Of a stretch of 35,844 nt of DNA, positions 7,490-14,907 are shown in pieces; within the stretch, counting starts at the first letter, position 1; each line of letters opens with the position of its first letter. The notes below the pieces were generated by a model. It worked only from the letters and a program-made list of their open reading frames with translations, made no database searches and had not been told where the DNA came from. Position numbers and translations under genes: made by a program. The DNA is from Deltaproteobacteria bacterium. GTDB lineage: Bacteria > Desulfobacterota > Desulfobulbia > Desulfobulbales > SURF-16. Where the stretch lies: assembly GCA_016219175.1 (NCBI GenBank), contig JACRCD010000064.1, positions 1 to 35,844 on the forward strand, in the 5' to 3' direction.

Positions 7490-7939
7490 TCAATACTTGA
7501 CGGGTAGCCCGGCTTCCTTCCAGGCGGTAAGCCCGCCGCTGACATTATACACTTCCTTGTACCCGTATTTGACCATCATCTGGCCGGCGGCAAAGCTTCT
7601 TCCGCCCACGGCGCAGACCAGCATGACCGGCGTTTCTTTCGGCAGGGTGAGTTTGTTCTGCATGATGGCCCAGAAGGGTACCAGGGTGGAGCCTTCTATC
7701 GCTCCTTCCTTCAGCTCCTCCGGGGTGCGGACGTCGAGGATGACCAGACCGGGCCGCTTTGCCATCAGTTCCTTTGCCTGGGTGACGGAAATGGACTGGA
7801 AGGGGGTGGCGGGGGCCTGGTTAAACAGGGGTTTGTCCTGCACGGCGGCGGCGGGAGGTTTTGCCTCATTGTCTCCGTTTGAGCAGGCGGGAAAAGTAAA
7901 AGCGACAAACAACAGGGTAAAGAAAATGAGTTTTTGCAT
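7490..7939 (-). CDS. Rhodanese-domain lipoprotein
   Basis: This is a periplasmic, membrane-anchored single-domain rhodanese of 149 residues. The N-terminus is a lipoprotein signal peptide with the lipobox ending FPAC (Cys19). The rhodanese domain spans about 48-149, with ILDVRTPEELKEGAIEGS and the active-site loop CAVGGRS. Cys109 is the predicted persulfide carrier and Arg114 closes the loop. VSGGLTAWKEAGLPV is the usual C-terminal hallmark. It may carry sulfane sulfur or help handle sulfide or polysulfide in the periplasm, which would suit a sulfur-metabolising anaerobe, but the substrate is unknown. It lies between priA and def on the same strand and converges with the candidate 6S RNA. Confidence 0.9.
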   Translation of the reverse strand: MQKLIFFTLLFVAFTFPACSNGDNEAKPPAAAVQDKPLFNQAPATPFQSISVTQAKELMAKRPGLVILDVRTPEELKEGAIEGSTLVPFWAIMQNKLTLPKETPVMLVCAVGGRSFAAGQMMVKYGYKEVYNVSGGLTAWKEAGLPVKY

Positions 7940-7996
7940 AGGGAAAAGGTAAATGGTTATGGTTGATGTTGATGGTTGCCTGAAAAATTTTTCGGT

Positions 7997-10450
7997 TTAT
8001 AACATGCTTTCCGGGTCGACGTCCACTATCATTGCAACTTTTGCGAAGCGGTGCGGGGAAGCGGGCTGGGAGGCCAGGTGATCACACAGGGCGCGCAAAC
8101 CATTGCTGTCCGCGCCTTTCAGCAGCAACTGCCAGCGGTATTGGTCCCTGATGCGGGCCAGCGGCGCTGCCGCCGGGCCGAGAACGGCGGCCTGGCAGCT
8201 GTCTGCCATGGCGCGGGCCTGAAGGGCGGTGAGATGTGCCGCGTTTTTGACCATCTCTTCGTCGTCGCCGCTGAAACGCAGATTGACCAGGCGGGCAAAG
8301 GGCGGGTACTGCAGGGCCTTGCGCAGCTGCAGTTCTTTTTCATAAAAACCGTGATAGTCATGTTTTTGCGCGTTGACAATGGAGTAATGATCAGGCTGGT
8401 GAGTCTGGATGATGACCCGGCCCGGCTTGTCACCCCGGCCTGCCCTGCCGGTCACCTGGGAGATGAGCTGAAAAGTGCGCTCGCCGGCCTTGAAGTCGGG
8501 CATTCCCAGCCCGCCGTCAGCCCAAATGACCCCCACCAGGGTGACATGGGGAAAGTGATGGCCCTTGGTGATCATCTGGGTGCCGACCAGGATGTCGATT
8601 TCACGCAGATGCACGGCCTTGAGGATTTTGAGAAATTTTTTACGGTCCGTGGTCGTGTCCCGGTCGAGCCTGGCAATCCTCGCCTGGGGGAAATGGACGC
8701 CCAGCGCCTCTTCCAATCGCTCCGTGCCGAAGCCGATTTCCTTTACCTTGGGCGAGCGGCAGGATGGACAGAGGATGGGATTTCTGGCGTGATAGCCGCA
8801 GTAGTGACAGGTGAGGAGCTGCTCGCTTTTGTGCAGGGTGAGCGAGATGTCGCAGTGCAGACATTTCACGGGATTGCCGCAATCCTGGCAGATCATGAGA
8901 TTGGCGTAACCCCGGCGGTTTAAAAAGATGATGGACTGGTCGCCCTGGGCCAGGGTTTCTTCCATGGCATTGAGCAGATCCCGGGAAAAAAAAGCGGGGG
9001 CTGCGGTTTCCCTGGGCAGGGTCCGCAGGTCGATCACGGTGACCTGCGGCAGCGGTCTGTCTTCAATGCGTTTGTTCAGGCTGAGAAGCTGATACTTGCC
9101 CGTGGAGGCATGGTGAAAACTTGTCAGGGATGGGGTGGCGGAACCGAGCAGCACGGGGCAGCCCTGCAGATTGCCGCGCAGCACGGCCATATCCCGCCCC
9201 TGATAGCGCAGGGTGTCTTCCTGCTTGTAGGCGCTGTCGTGTTCTTCATCGACAATGATGAGGCCGGGCTCGTGAAGCGGGGCAAAGATGGCGGAGCGGG
9301 CGCCGATGACAATTTTGGCCTGCCCCCCCATGATCCGGGTCCACTGGTCGAAACGTTCTCCCGGGCTCAGTCCGCTGTGCAGCAGGGCAACGGTTCTGCC
9401 GAAGCGCGAGAAGAAGTGGGCTTCCAGCTGGGTGGCCAGGGCGATCTCCGGCACCAGCACCAGAACGCTTCTGTTTTCTTCAAGGGTTCTGCGGGCTGCC
9501 CGCAGATAGATTTCGGTCTTGCCGCTGCCCGTCACCCCGTGCAGAAGAAAGGTGGCGAATGCTTGCCTGCTGACAGCGGGCAGGAGCTGGGCCAGGGCCT
9601 GTTCCTGCTCCTGGGAAAGTTGGGCCGGTTCCGGACAAAAAGGAGGTTCTTCGCCAAAGGGATCACGGAAAACCTGCTGTTCGTGGAAAGTGACAAGTCC
9701 TTTGCCGGCCAGGGACTTCAGTCCCTGGCCGGCCCCGCTGTAGGCATGGCTTATTTCCTTAACCGGGACAAGGGGCAGGGAGCGCAGTCCAAGCAGTTCC
9801 TGAAGGATGTCCAGGGTCTTCCGCTCCGAGCCCTTCAGCTTGCCCCCGTAGGTCAGGGCGCAGTCCGCCAGGGCCGCGCAGATCTCGGTTTTCGCCTGGG
9901 AGCGCTGAGCGCTGACCGATTCCTCAAGCTGGACATAGCCCTCATCGCGCCATCTGGTCAGCTGGTTCCGCCATTTCCCGGAGCGCCAGAGAACGCGGAC
10001 TTGGGCCGGGGAAAGCATCCCCTTTTCCAGCAGCCCGGCCAGCCATTGCGGAGAGGAGTCGGGGTTTCCGGCCAGCAGCGCGGTCAGCGGTTGTCTGCCC
10101 GCAGGCTCAAGACGCACCTGCCGCTCGCTTTGCCGGGTAAGCCCGCCGGGCAGGGCGATTTTGATGACTTCGCCCAGGGGGTAGCGGTAATAGGCGGCGA
10201 TCCAGCGCAGAAAGGGGATCATGCTTTCCGGGAAAAGGGGGCTGTCGTCCAGCAGTTCCGTCACCTGCTTGACTGTGAAGGCTGTTTTTTCAGCGGGCTT
10301 TACGGCGAGAAGATAGCCGGTCACCTGTCGTCTGCCCAGGGGAACCAGCAGCCGCGTGCCGGGTTTCAGGCAGCCGGATTCAGAGGCCGGGAAACGGTAG
10401 GTGAGAGTCTCGGTGACCGGGGCGGCCACTGCGACTTCCAGGTGCATCAT
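7997..10450 (-). CDS. priA: Primosomal protein N', replication restart helicase
   Basis: PriA recognises stalled forks and D-loops and reloads the replisome. The 817 residues include the N-terminal 3'-OH-binding domain (about 1-105), Walker A GVTGSGKT (305-312), the DEEH box (401-404, DEEHDSAYKQ), a zinc-binding insertion with paired cysteines (CQDCGNPVKCLHC ... CHYCGYHARNPILCPSC), and helicase motifs ending in QVTGRAGRGDKPGRV. The start is either of the two adjacent ATGs (10450 or 10447). The upstream sequence is the end of a dispersed repeat and shows no clear Shine-Dalgarno site. priA next to def-fmt is a conserved bacterial neighbourhood. Confidence 0.96.
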   Translation of the reverse strand: MMHLEVAVAAPVTETLTYRFPASESGCLKPGTRLLVPLGRRQVTGYLLAVKPAEKTAFTVKQVTELLDDSPLFPESMIPFLRWIAAYYRYPLGEVIKIALPGGLTRQSERQVRLEPAGRQPLTALLAGNPDSSPQWLAGLLEKGMLSPAQVRVLWRSGKWRNQLTRWRDEGYVQLEESVSAQRSQAKTEICAALADCALTYGGKLKGSERKTLDILQELLGLRSLPLVPVKEISHAYSGAGQGLKSLAGKGLVTFHEQQVFRDPFGEEPPFCPEPAQLSQEQEQALAQLLPAVSRQAFATFLLHGVTGSGKTEIYLRAARRTLEENRSVLVLVPEIALATQLEAHFFSRFGRTVALLHSGLSPGERFDQWTRIMGGQAKIVIGARSAIFAPLHEPGLIIVDEEHDSAYKQEDTLRYQGRDMAVLRGNLQGCPVLLGSATPSLTSFHHASTGKYQLLSLNKRIEDRPLPQVTVIDLRTLPRETAAPAFFSRDLLNAMEETLAQGDQSIIFLNRRGYANLMICQDCGNPVKCLHCDISLTLHKSEQLLTCHYCGYHARNPILCPSCRSPKVKEIGFGTERLEEALGVHFPQARIARLDRDTTTDRKKFLKILKAVHLREIDILVGTQMITKGHHFPHVTLVGVIWADGGLGMPDFKAGERTFQLISQVTGRAGRGDKPGRVIIQTHQPDHYSIVNAQKHDYHGFYEKELQLRKALQYPPFARLVNLRFSGDDEEMVKNAAHLTALQARAMADSCQAAVLGPAAAPLARIRDQYRWQLLLKGADSNGLRALCDHLASQPASPHRFAKVAMIVDVDPESML

Positions 10451-10612
10451 AGGTGATGGCGTCGCAAAAAGCCCGATCTACTGCGTTGCGGCGGGATCGC
10501 GAAATGCTCGGCGTACCCTATGTACGCCTCCGCTTTCGCGACACCACCGCGCCTTGTATATCGAACTTTTGTGCTTAGCCATCCGGATACTTTTCGCGAG
10601 ATTGTCATAGGG
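10451..10612. repeat. ~160-bp dispersed palindromic repeat, copy 2
   Basis: It has the same block order as copy 1: GGCGTCGCAAAAAG at 10456, CGATCTACTGCGTTG, a central GGCGTACCCTATGTACGCC palindrome, CGCGCCTTGTATATCGA, GCTTAGCCATCCGG, and TTTTCGCGAGATTGTCAT at the far end. It abuts the priA start codon. The next ~45 bases towards galU contain a fragmentary second copy (GATGGCTAG, TGCGAGGCG). Confidence 0.8.
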
Positions 10613-10656
10613 GCGAGAGCCACAAAAAGTCTAAATTGGTGAGGATGGCTAGTACA

Positions 10657-11526
10657 TCATAGGTGCGAGGCGACCTCCTTGATATGGTCGCTGAATTCCT
10701 CACACAGATCGGGGTGGCGCAGGGCAAAGGCGACAATGGCCTTGAGGTAGCCCAGTTTGTCTCCCGCGTCAAAACGGGTGCCTTCGAATTCAAAGGCGTA
10801 CATGCCTCGTTTGTTTGACAGGGCAAGCAGGGCGTCGGTGAGCTGAATCTCGCCGCCATGGCCGGGGGTGGTCTTTTCAAGCATGTCAAAAATATCGGGC
10901 TGGAGAATATAGCGGCCGATGATGGCCATGTCTGACCGGGTGGTGCCGGGCGCCGGTTTTTCCATCATGCGGTCGACCTTGATGACCCGGTTTCTCACAT
11001 GTTTCCCTTCGACAATACCATACTGAAAGGTCTCCTCCAGGGGCACCTTTTGCACGGCAACCACCGACTCCTGCACATCATTGAACAGGTCGATCATCTG
11101 TTTGGTGCAGGGCGGCTCGCTCAGCACCAGGTCGTCGCCGAGCAGAACGACAAAGGGCTCGTCGCCCACCACGTTCCTGGCCGTCCAGATGGCGTGCCCC
11201 AGTCCCAGGGGCCTTTTCTGCCGCACGGAAACAATGTCGATGAGGTTTGACAGATGGCGCATCTCCTCGGCCAACTGTGTTTTTTTCTTGGCGCTTAACA
11301 CCGTGTCGAGGTGGAAGTTGTAGTCGAAATGGTTTTCAATGGCGGATTTTCCCTCACTGGTAATGAGAATAACCTCTTCAATGCCCGAGGCGACCGCCTC
11401 TTCGACAATGTACTGGATGGTGGGGCGGTCAACCACGGTGAGCATTTCCTTGGGGATGGCCTTGCTGGCCGGCAGAAAACGTGTCCCGAGCCCGGCAACG
11501 GGGATGACTGCTTTGCGTACTCGCAT
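10657..11526 (-). CDS. galU: UTP-glucose-1-phosphate uridylyltransferase
   Basis: GalU makes UDP-glucose from UTP and glucose-1-phosphate, feeding glycan and possibly trehalose synthesis. The 289 residues are of normal length. The nucleotide-binding signature VAGLGTRFLPASKAIPKEML opens the protein, followed by YIVEEAVASGIEEVILIT, GLGHAIW, VVLLGDDLV and HGGEIQLTDA. FEGTRFDAGDKLGYLKA near the C-terminus is diagnostic of bacterial GalU. It is transcribed divergently from tilS; 11527-11700 must hold both promoters, but I see no unambiguous -35/-10 pair. UDP-glucose could be a donor for TreT further along the window. Confidence 0.96.
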   Translation of the reverse strand: MRVRKAVIPVAGLGTRFLPASKAIPKEMLTVVDRPTIQYIVEEAVASGIEEVILITSEGKSAIENHFDYNFHLDTVLSAKKKTQLAEEMRHLSNLIDIVSVRQKRPLGLGHAIWTARNVVGDEPFVVLLGDDLVLSEPPCTKQMIDLFNDVQESVVAVQKVPLEETFQYGIVEGKHVRNRVIKVDRMMEKPAPGTTRSDMAIIGRYILQPDIFDMLEKTTPGHGGEIQLTDALLALSNKRGMYAFEFEGTRFDAGDKLGYLKAIVAFALRHPDLCEEFSDHIKEVASHL

Positions 11527-11700
11527 AATTAGTCTCTTCGATTTGGATTATTATGGTATAAATACTCAGATATCAGGAGTCAAAACCGCGGGCTGCAGGA
11601 CACAGACACCGCAGGGACATTGGAATAAGTCAGTACCGACCGACCTTTAGTCTAATAGTCTACAGCCTAAACACCTAATGATTAATTGTCAATTATAACC

Positions 11701-12738
11701 ATGCATCCGCTTGAAAAAGAAATACTGGCAACCATTCGGACCGAGTGTCTTATTGCGCCCGGCGAGGGTGTGGTGACAGGGGTCTCCGCTGGACCCGACT
11801 CCATGGCCCTGCTCCATGTCCTGGCTGGACTCGCCCCGGTGCTTGGCCTGCGCCTTATCGCCGTTTATGTGGATCATTGCCTGCGTCCCCGGGAAACGGA
11901 ACAGGAACGGCTGCTGGTTGCCGGGCAGGCCCGCTTGCTCGGCGCGGACTTTGCCACCTGCCGGGTCGATGTGCGGGAGCAGGCGGCCAGCTTAAAAATC
12001 TCCGTGGAGCATGCGGCCCGGGATGTGCGCTATGATTTTTTTTCGCAGGTGGCGGAAAGATTTCTGGCGGGCAGAATCGCCGTGGCCCATACCGCTGACG
12101 ACCAGGCGGAAGAGGTGCTGCTGCGGCTGATTAGGGGAACGGGCCGGACCGGGCTCTCCGGCATGAAAATGATGCGCGACGCCAAAATCATCCGCCCTTT
12201 TCTGGCCACCCCCAAGGAAAAGCTGCTCGCCTATCTCAGGGAGAGGAACATCCCTTTTCTCGTCGACAGCTCAAATTTTGACCGGGATTATCTGCGCAAC
12301 CGGATTCGCCTTGATCTGCTCCCCTTTCTGCAACAATTCAATCCCAACATCGCGGAGACCCTGCGCCAGACCGCGGCGCTGCTCCAGGATGAAGAAAGGG
12401 TCCTTGCCGACCTGACCGAGACGGCCTGGGCGGAAATGGCCGCGGTCGTGCAGGGCAATGTGGAGGAGGTTCCGCCCTCGGTCTCCCTTGAGCTGGCGGG
12501 CTTCCTTGCCCTGGAGCGGGGCATCCGGCGCCGCATTGCCGAAAAGGTTTTTATTGCCTTGGGGAGCCCGCCGCAGTTCAAGAAAATCGAGCAGATTCTG
12601 CAGGTGGCCGCAACCGGGGAAACCGGGGCCAGGCTTCATTTCGCCAAGGGGCTGCGCATGAAAAAGGGCAGGGACTATCTGGTCTTCAGCTATCCCGGAG
12701 GGAAGATGGCCGGGCGGGGTGATCTGGACGAGGAATAA
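11701..12738 (+). CDS. tilS: tRNA(Ile)-lysidine synthase
   Basis: TilS converts the wobble cytidine of the CAU-anticodon tRNA-Ile to lysidine so that it reads AUA. The 345 residues begin with the N-type PP-loop ATP pyrophosphatase domain, including HTADDQAEEVLLRLIRGTG and SNFDRDYLRNRIR. The PP-loop reads SAGPDS at about residues 29-34, whereas the usual motif is SGGPDS. After the catalytic domain (to about 215) comes the linker/TilS substrate-binding region, and any C-terminal domain is short. I chose the ATG at 11701; an in-frame TTG at 11686 is possible, and neither has a good ribosome-binding site. Confidence 0.92.
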   Translation: MHPLEKEILATIRTECLIAPGEGVVTGVSAGPDSMALLHVLAGLAPVLGLRLIAVYVDHCLRPRETEQERLLVAGQARLLGADFATCRVDVREQAASLKISVEHAARDVRYDFFSQVAERFLAGRIAVAHTADDQAEEVLLRLIRGTGRTGLSGMKMMRDAKIIRPFLATPKEKLLAYLRERNIPFLVDSSNFDRDYLRNRIRLDLLPFLQQFNPNIAETLRQTAALLQDEERVLADLTETAWAEMAAVVQGNVEEVPPSVSLELAGFLALERGIRRRIAEKVFIALGSPPQFKKIEQILQVAATGETGARLHFAKGLRMKKGRDYLVFSYPGGKMAGRGDLDEE

Positions 12739-12756
12739 GCGGGGGCGGTGAGGCAT

Positions 12757-12790
12757 AAAAAAAGGCAGCCCGAGAAAAACCCGGGCTGCC
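12757..12790 (-). terminator. Intrinsic terminator after the cytochrome gene
   Basis: On the minus strand GGCAGCCCG (from 12790) pairs with CGGGCTGCC (to 12764) around a short loop, followed by seven T residues (12763-12757). It ends the cytochrome transcript and lies just past the tilS stop, so tilS and the cytochrome converge here. It matters for the recoding argument: the terminator belongs to the far end of the readthrough frame, not to the internal TGA. Confidence 0.9.
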
Positions 12791-12818
12791 GGTGGTTTAC
12801 TGCTTGGCTACTTCTTTT

Positions 12819-14162
12819 CTATCTCCACTTCCACTCGGTCTTCAGGTCGAGATTCTTCTGTTCTTCAAAGAAAACAACCTCATGTCCTTCAAATTCTCCG
12901 AAGGGCAGATACCAGAGCTTGACATCGACCACGATCTCGTCGTTCACCAGATCCCTGGTCTTTTTGCCGTCCTTCTCGCTTACCGTGAAAGGATACGGAA
13001 TCTCGAAGGTTTCCTTGGTGGTTTTCATCGGCGGCAGACTGGTTTCGCGGAGAAGACCGCTCTTCTCGTACGGTCCACGGCCCATTTCCGAGCCGCGGCC
13101 CATGCGGCCGGGGTACGGCATGTAGATTTTCTGGTTGTTGTAGATCTGTTTCCCATCCTTTGTTTTGGCAGTCACATCCAGGACCAGCCTATTAGGAGTG
13201 GGTCAGCCATCCGGGATGGTATGTCCCGCCTTGTTGGTAATCTCCACATTGATAATGCCCATGGGCAGAACGCCTTCCGCGCTGTTTTTGCGCCAGAACA
13301 GGGAGCGTCCGTCCACTTCGACATCCACGGCCATCTTGACCATGGCCTCGCTGTTGTAGGACTGCATGTCGTGGCCAAGGCCTGACTTCTTCATGTGACA
13401 TTCCTGGCAGCTCTCATGCCCGCCCTCGGCAACGTAGGCAAAGAGATAACTGCCGTACAGGGTGGCGCACTGGGAAGGATGGGCCAGCTCGAAATTCGGT
13501 CCCTGACCGTGACACTGCCCGCAGAAGATCGACTCGCCGAGCGCCGGGGCCTTGCCCATTTTCGGGAATTTCGGATCATCATGGGCGCCGTCCTTGGAGC
13601 CGTAAACCGCATCAGGCTGAGCATAGCCGTCGGCCCATTTATGGATGATGGCCATTTTATTGTGACAGACCCGGCAGTTGATGTTCAGGCTGGCAATGGT
13701 CGCTTCCAGCTTAGCCGCCTCGTCGTCCTTTTCTTCCTTTTTGGCCTTCTGCCAGCCCTTGATGGTGGCGATAATCTCCCTGGCCACATCGTCAGTGGCC
13801 TCATCCAGCTGGGGAAGATGACATTTGGTGCACATCTTCAGATGTTCCACGGTAATGTCCTTGTCTTCCTTCACCCCGGAATAGGGGAAATTCTTCACGC
13901 CTACTTCCATGGCGGTGATAATGGTCGGCGCTGTTCTCGGCGAACCGAGGATGGAATGGGAGTGCAGCGAATTCGCCCATTGATCGTGGGCTTCCTGATG
14001 ACATTCGGTGCAGCTGCTTGAGTCATAGCGGTCAGCCAGTTCCTTTATGGTCTTTGCCTTTGGCTGCTCGGCCGGCTTGGGACCGCCTTCGCAGTATGCC
14101 CCGGACGTCCACAACGCCGTCATGGCAAATAAAGACAAACCAATCCTTAAAACCTTTTTCAT
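12819..14162 (-). CDS. Periplasmic pentaheme c-type cytochrome, predicted selenoprotein (in-frame TGA)
   Basis: Reading from the ATG at 14162 gives a signal peptide (to about residue 24) and five CXXCH heme sites at residues 51, 111, 163, 214 and 252. The frame then meets TGA at 13205-13203 (codon 320), in the context AGHTIPDG-TGA-PTPNRLVLDV. It continues open in the same frame for 127 more codons to a stop at 12819, just before a strong terminator. The continuation looks like natural coding sequence (VTAKTKDGKQIYNN...) and completes the conserved beta-rich C-terminal region seen in multiheme cytochromes with a GHxIP motif. The simplest reading is a 447-residue cytochrome with selenocysteine at 320. 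The alternatives are a recent nonsense mutation or a sequencing error. Its role is probably periplasmic electron transfer; the partner is unknown. Confidence 0.8.
13167..13189 (-). promoter_or_regulatory. Possible SECIS-like hairpin downstream of the in-frame TGA
   Basis: Starting 13 nt after the TGA (13205-13203), GGC (13189-13187) pairs with GCC (13169-13167) and GTC (13184-13182) with GAC (13173-13171). These are separated by a small asymmetric internal loop (TG/T) and capped by the 8-nt loop CTGGATGT. A bulged upper stem with a G-rich loop about 20-25 nt after UGA is the geometry of bacterial SECIS elements. The stem is short and other folds are possible, so this is suggestive only. Confidence 0.35.
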
Positions 14163-14725
14163 GACACCTCCTACGTTTTTTAGTTAATTACAGCGTACTT
14201 TTCGCCCCTCACTTTTTCCCCATGGACTTTAGCCCCCGGTTCAACATTCTGGTGCAGCCGCGGCCCATTTATTGATTGCCGTCTCTTACGTGCAAAGAGA
14301 CGCGGAGACCCCTTTTGACGTTATGCGGCGTTCAGTAAAATAACAGCAATAACAAAGAGATCCGATCGATGGCCGATTATAACACAAGCCTTGCTTAAAT
14401 TGCTACAATTCTTCCGGATACCATGATAATTTTTGCAAAAGATGAATAAGTATTCATTTTAGATTTTGATGTAATACAATGTGATATGGAAATGTCAAGG
14501 GTAAAATTGCGGGGATCTCTTTTTTTTGTGATGGCCGGTCTTGTCCGCGGGGAAGAATTCGGCGGTCACTGCCGGGACATGGACTGGCAAGTATCTGCTT
14601 GTGGGGTAATGAGACAGGGGATTGAAAAAGGTCGGGCCGGGCTTCAGGGCGGGGATTAGGGCAGCGGGGACAAAAATCTTTACGGGCCGGGCAATTCGTG
14701 GTAAAGATATGGCCGTATTGTTTGT
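14163..14725. other. Intergenic region between cytochrome and tRNA
   Basis: I see no gene here. It should contain the cytochrome promoter and leader; ACACCTCC just before 14162, read on the minus strand, is a good ribosome-binding site (GGAGGTGT). A perfect 8-bp hairpin CGTCTCTT/AAGAGACG lies at 14280-14302. The sequence is AT-rich around 14390-14500 and has no open frame of note. Confidence 0.6.
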
Positions 14726-14802
14726 GGGCGGGTAGCTCAGCTGGATAGAGTGTTGGCCTCCGAAGCCAAAGGTCGTGGGTTCGAATCCCGTCCCGCCCAC
14801 CA
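14726..14802 (+). tRNA. tRNA-Arg (anticodon CCG)
   Basis: A complete 77-nt cloverleaf is present. The acceptor stem is GGGCGGG 14726-14732/CCCGCCC 14792-14798. The D-arm is GCTCAGCTGGATAGAGT. The anticodon stem TTGGC/GCCAA closes the loop CTCCGAA, whose CCG at 14760-14762 is the anticodon. The T-arm contains GGTTCGAATCC, and the discriminator A is followed by an encoded CCA (14800-14802). It reads CGG codons. It has its own downstream terminator and appears to be a single-gene unit. Confidence 0.97.
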
Positions 14803-14813
14803 TTGTCATTTCA

Positions 14814-14850
14814 AGGGGTTGCCGTAAAAAGTGGCAACCCCTTTTTTTTT
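14814..14850 (+). terminator. Intrinsic terminator after tRNA-Arg
   Basis: AGGGGTTGCC (14814-14823) pairs perfectly with GGCAACCCCT (14833-14842), followed by a run of nine T residues. It terminates the tRNA transcript and lies opposite the 3' end of treY. Confidence 0.95.
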
Positions 14851-14907
14851 CAAAAAAATTTCCATCCGCCTTTCCGTGCCTGAAGCGGCTCTCCTTCCTT
14901 CCCTTTT

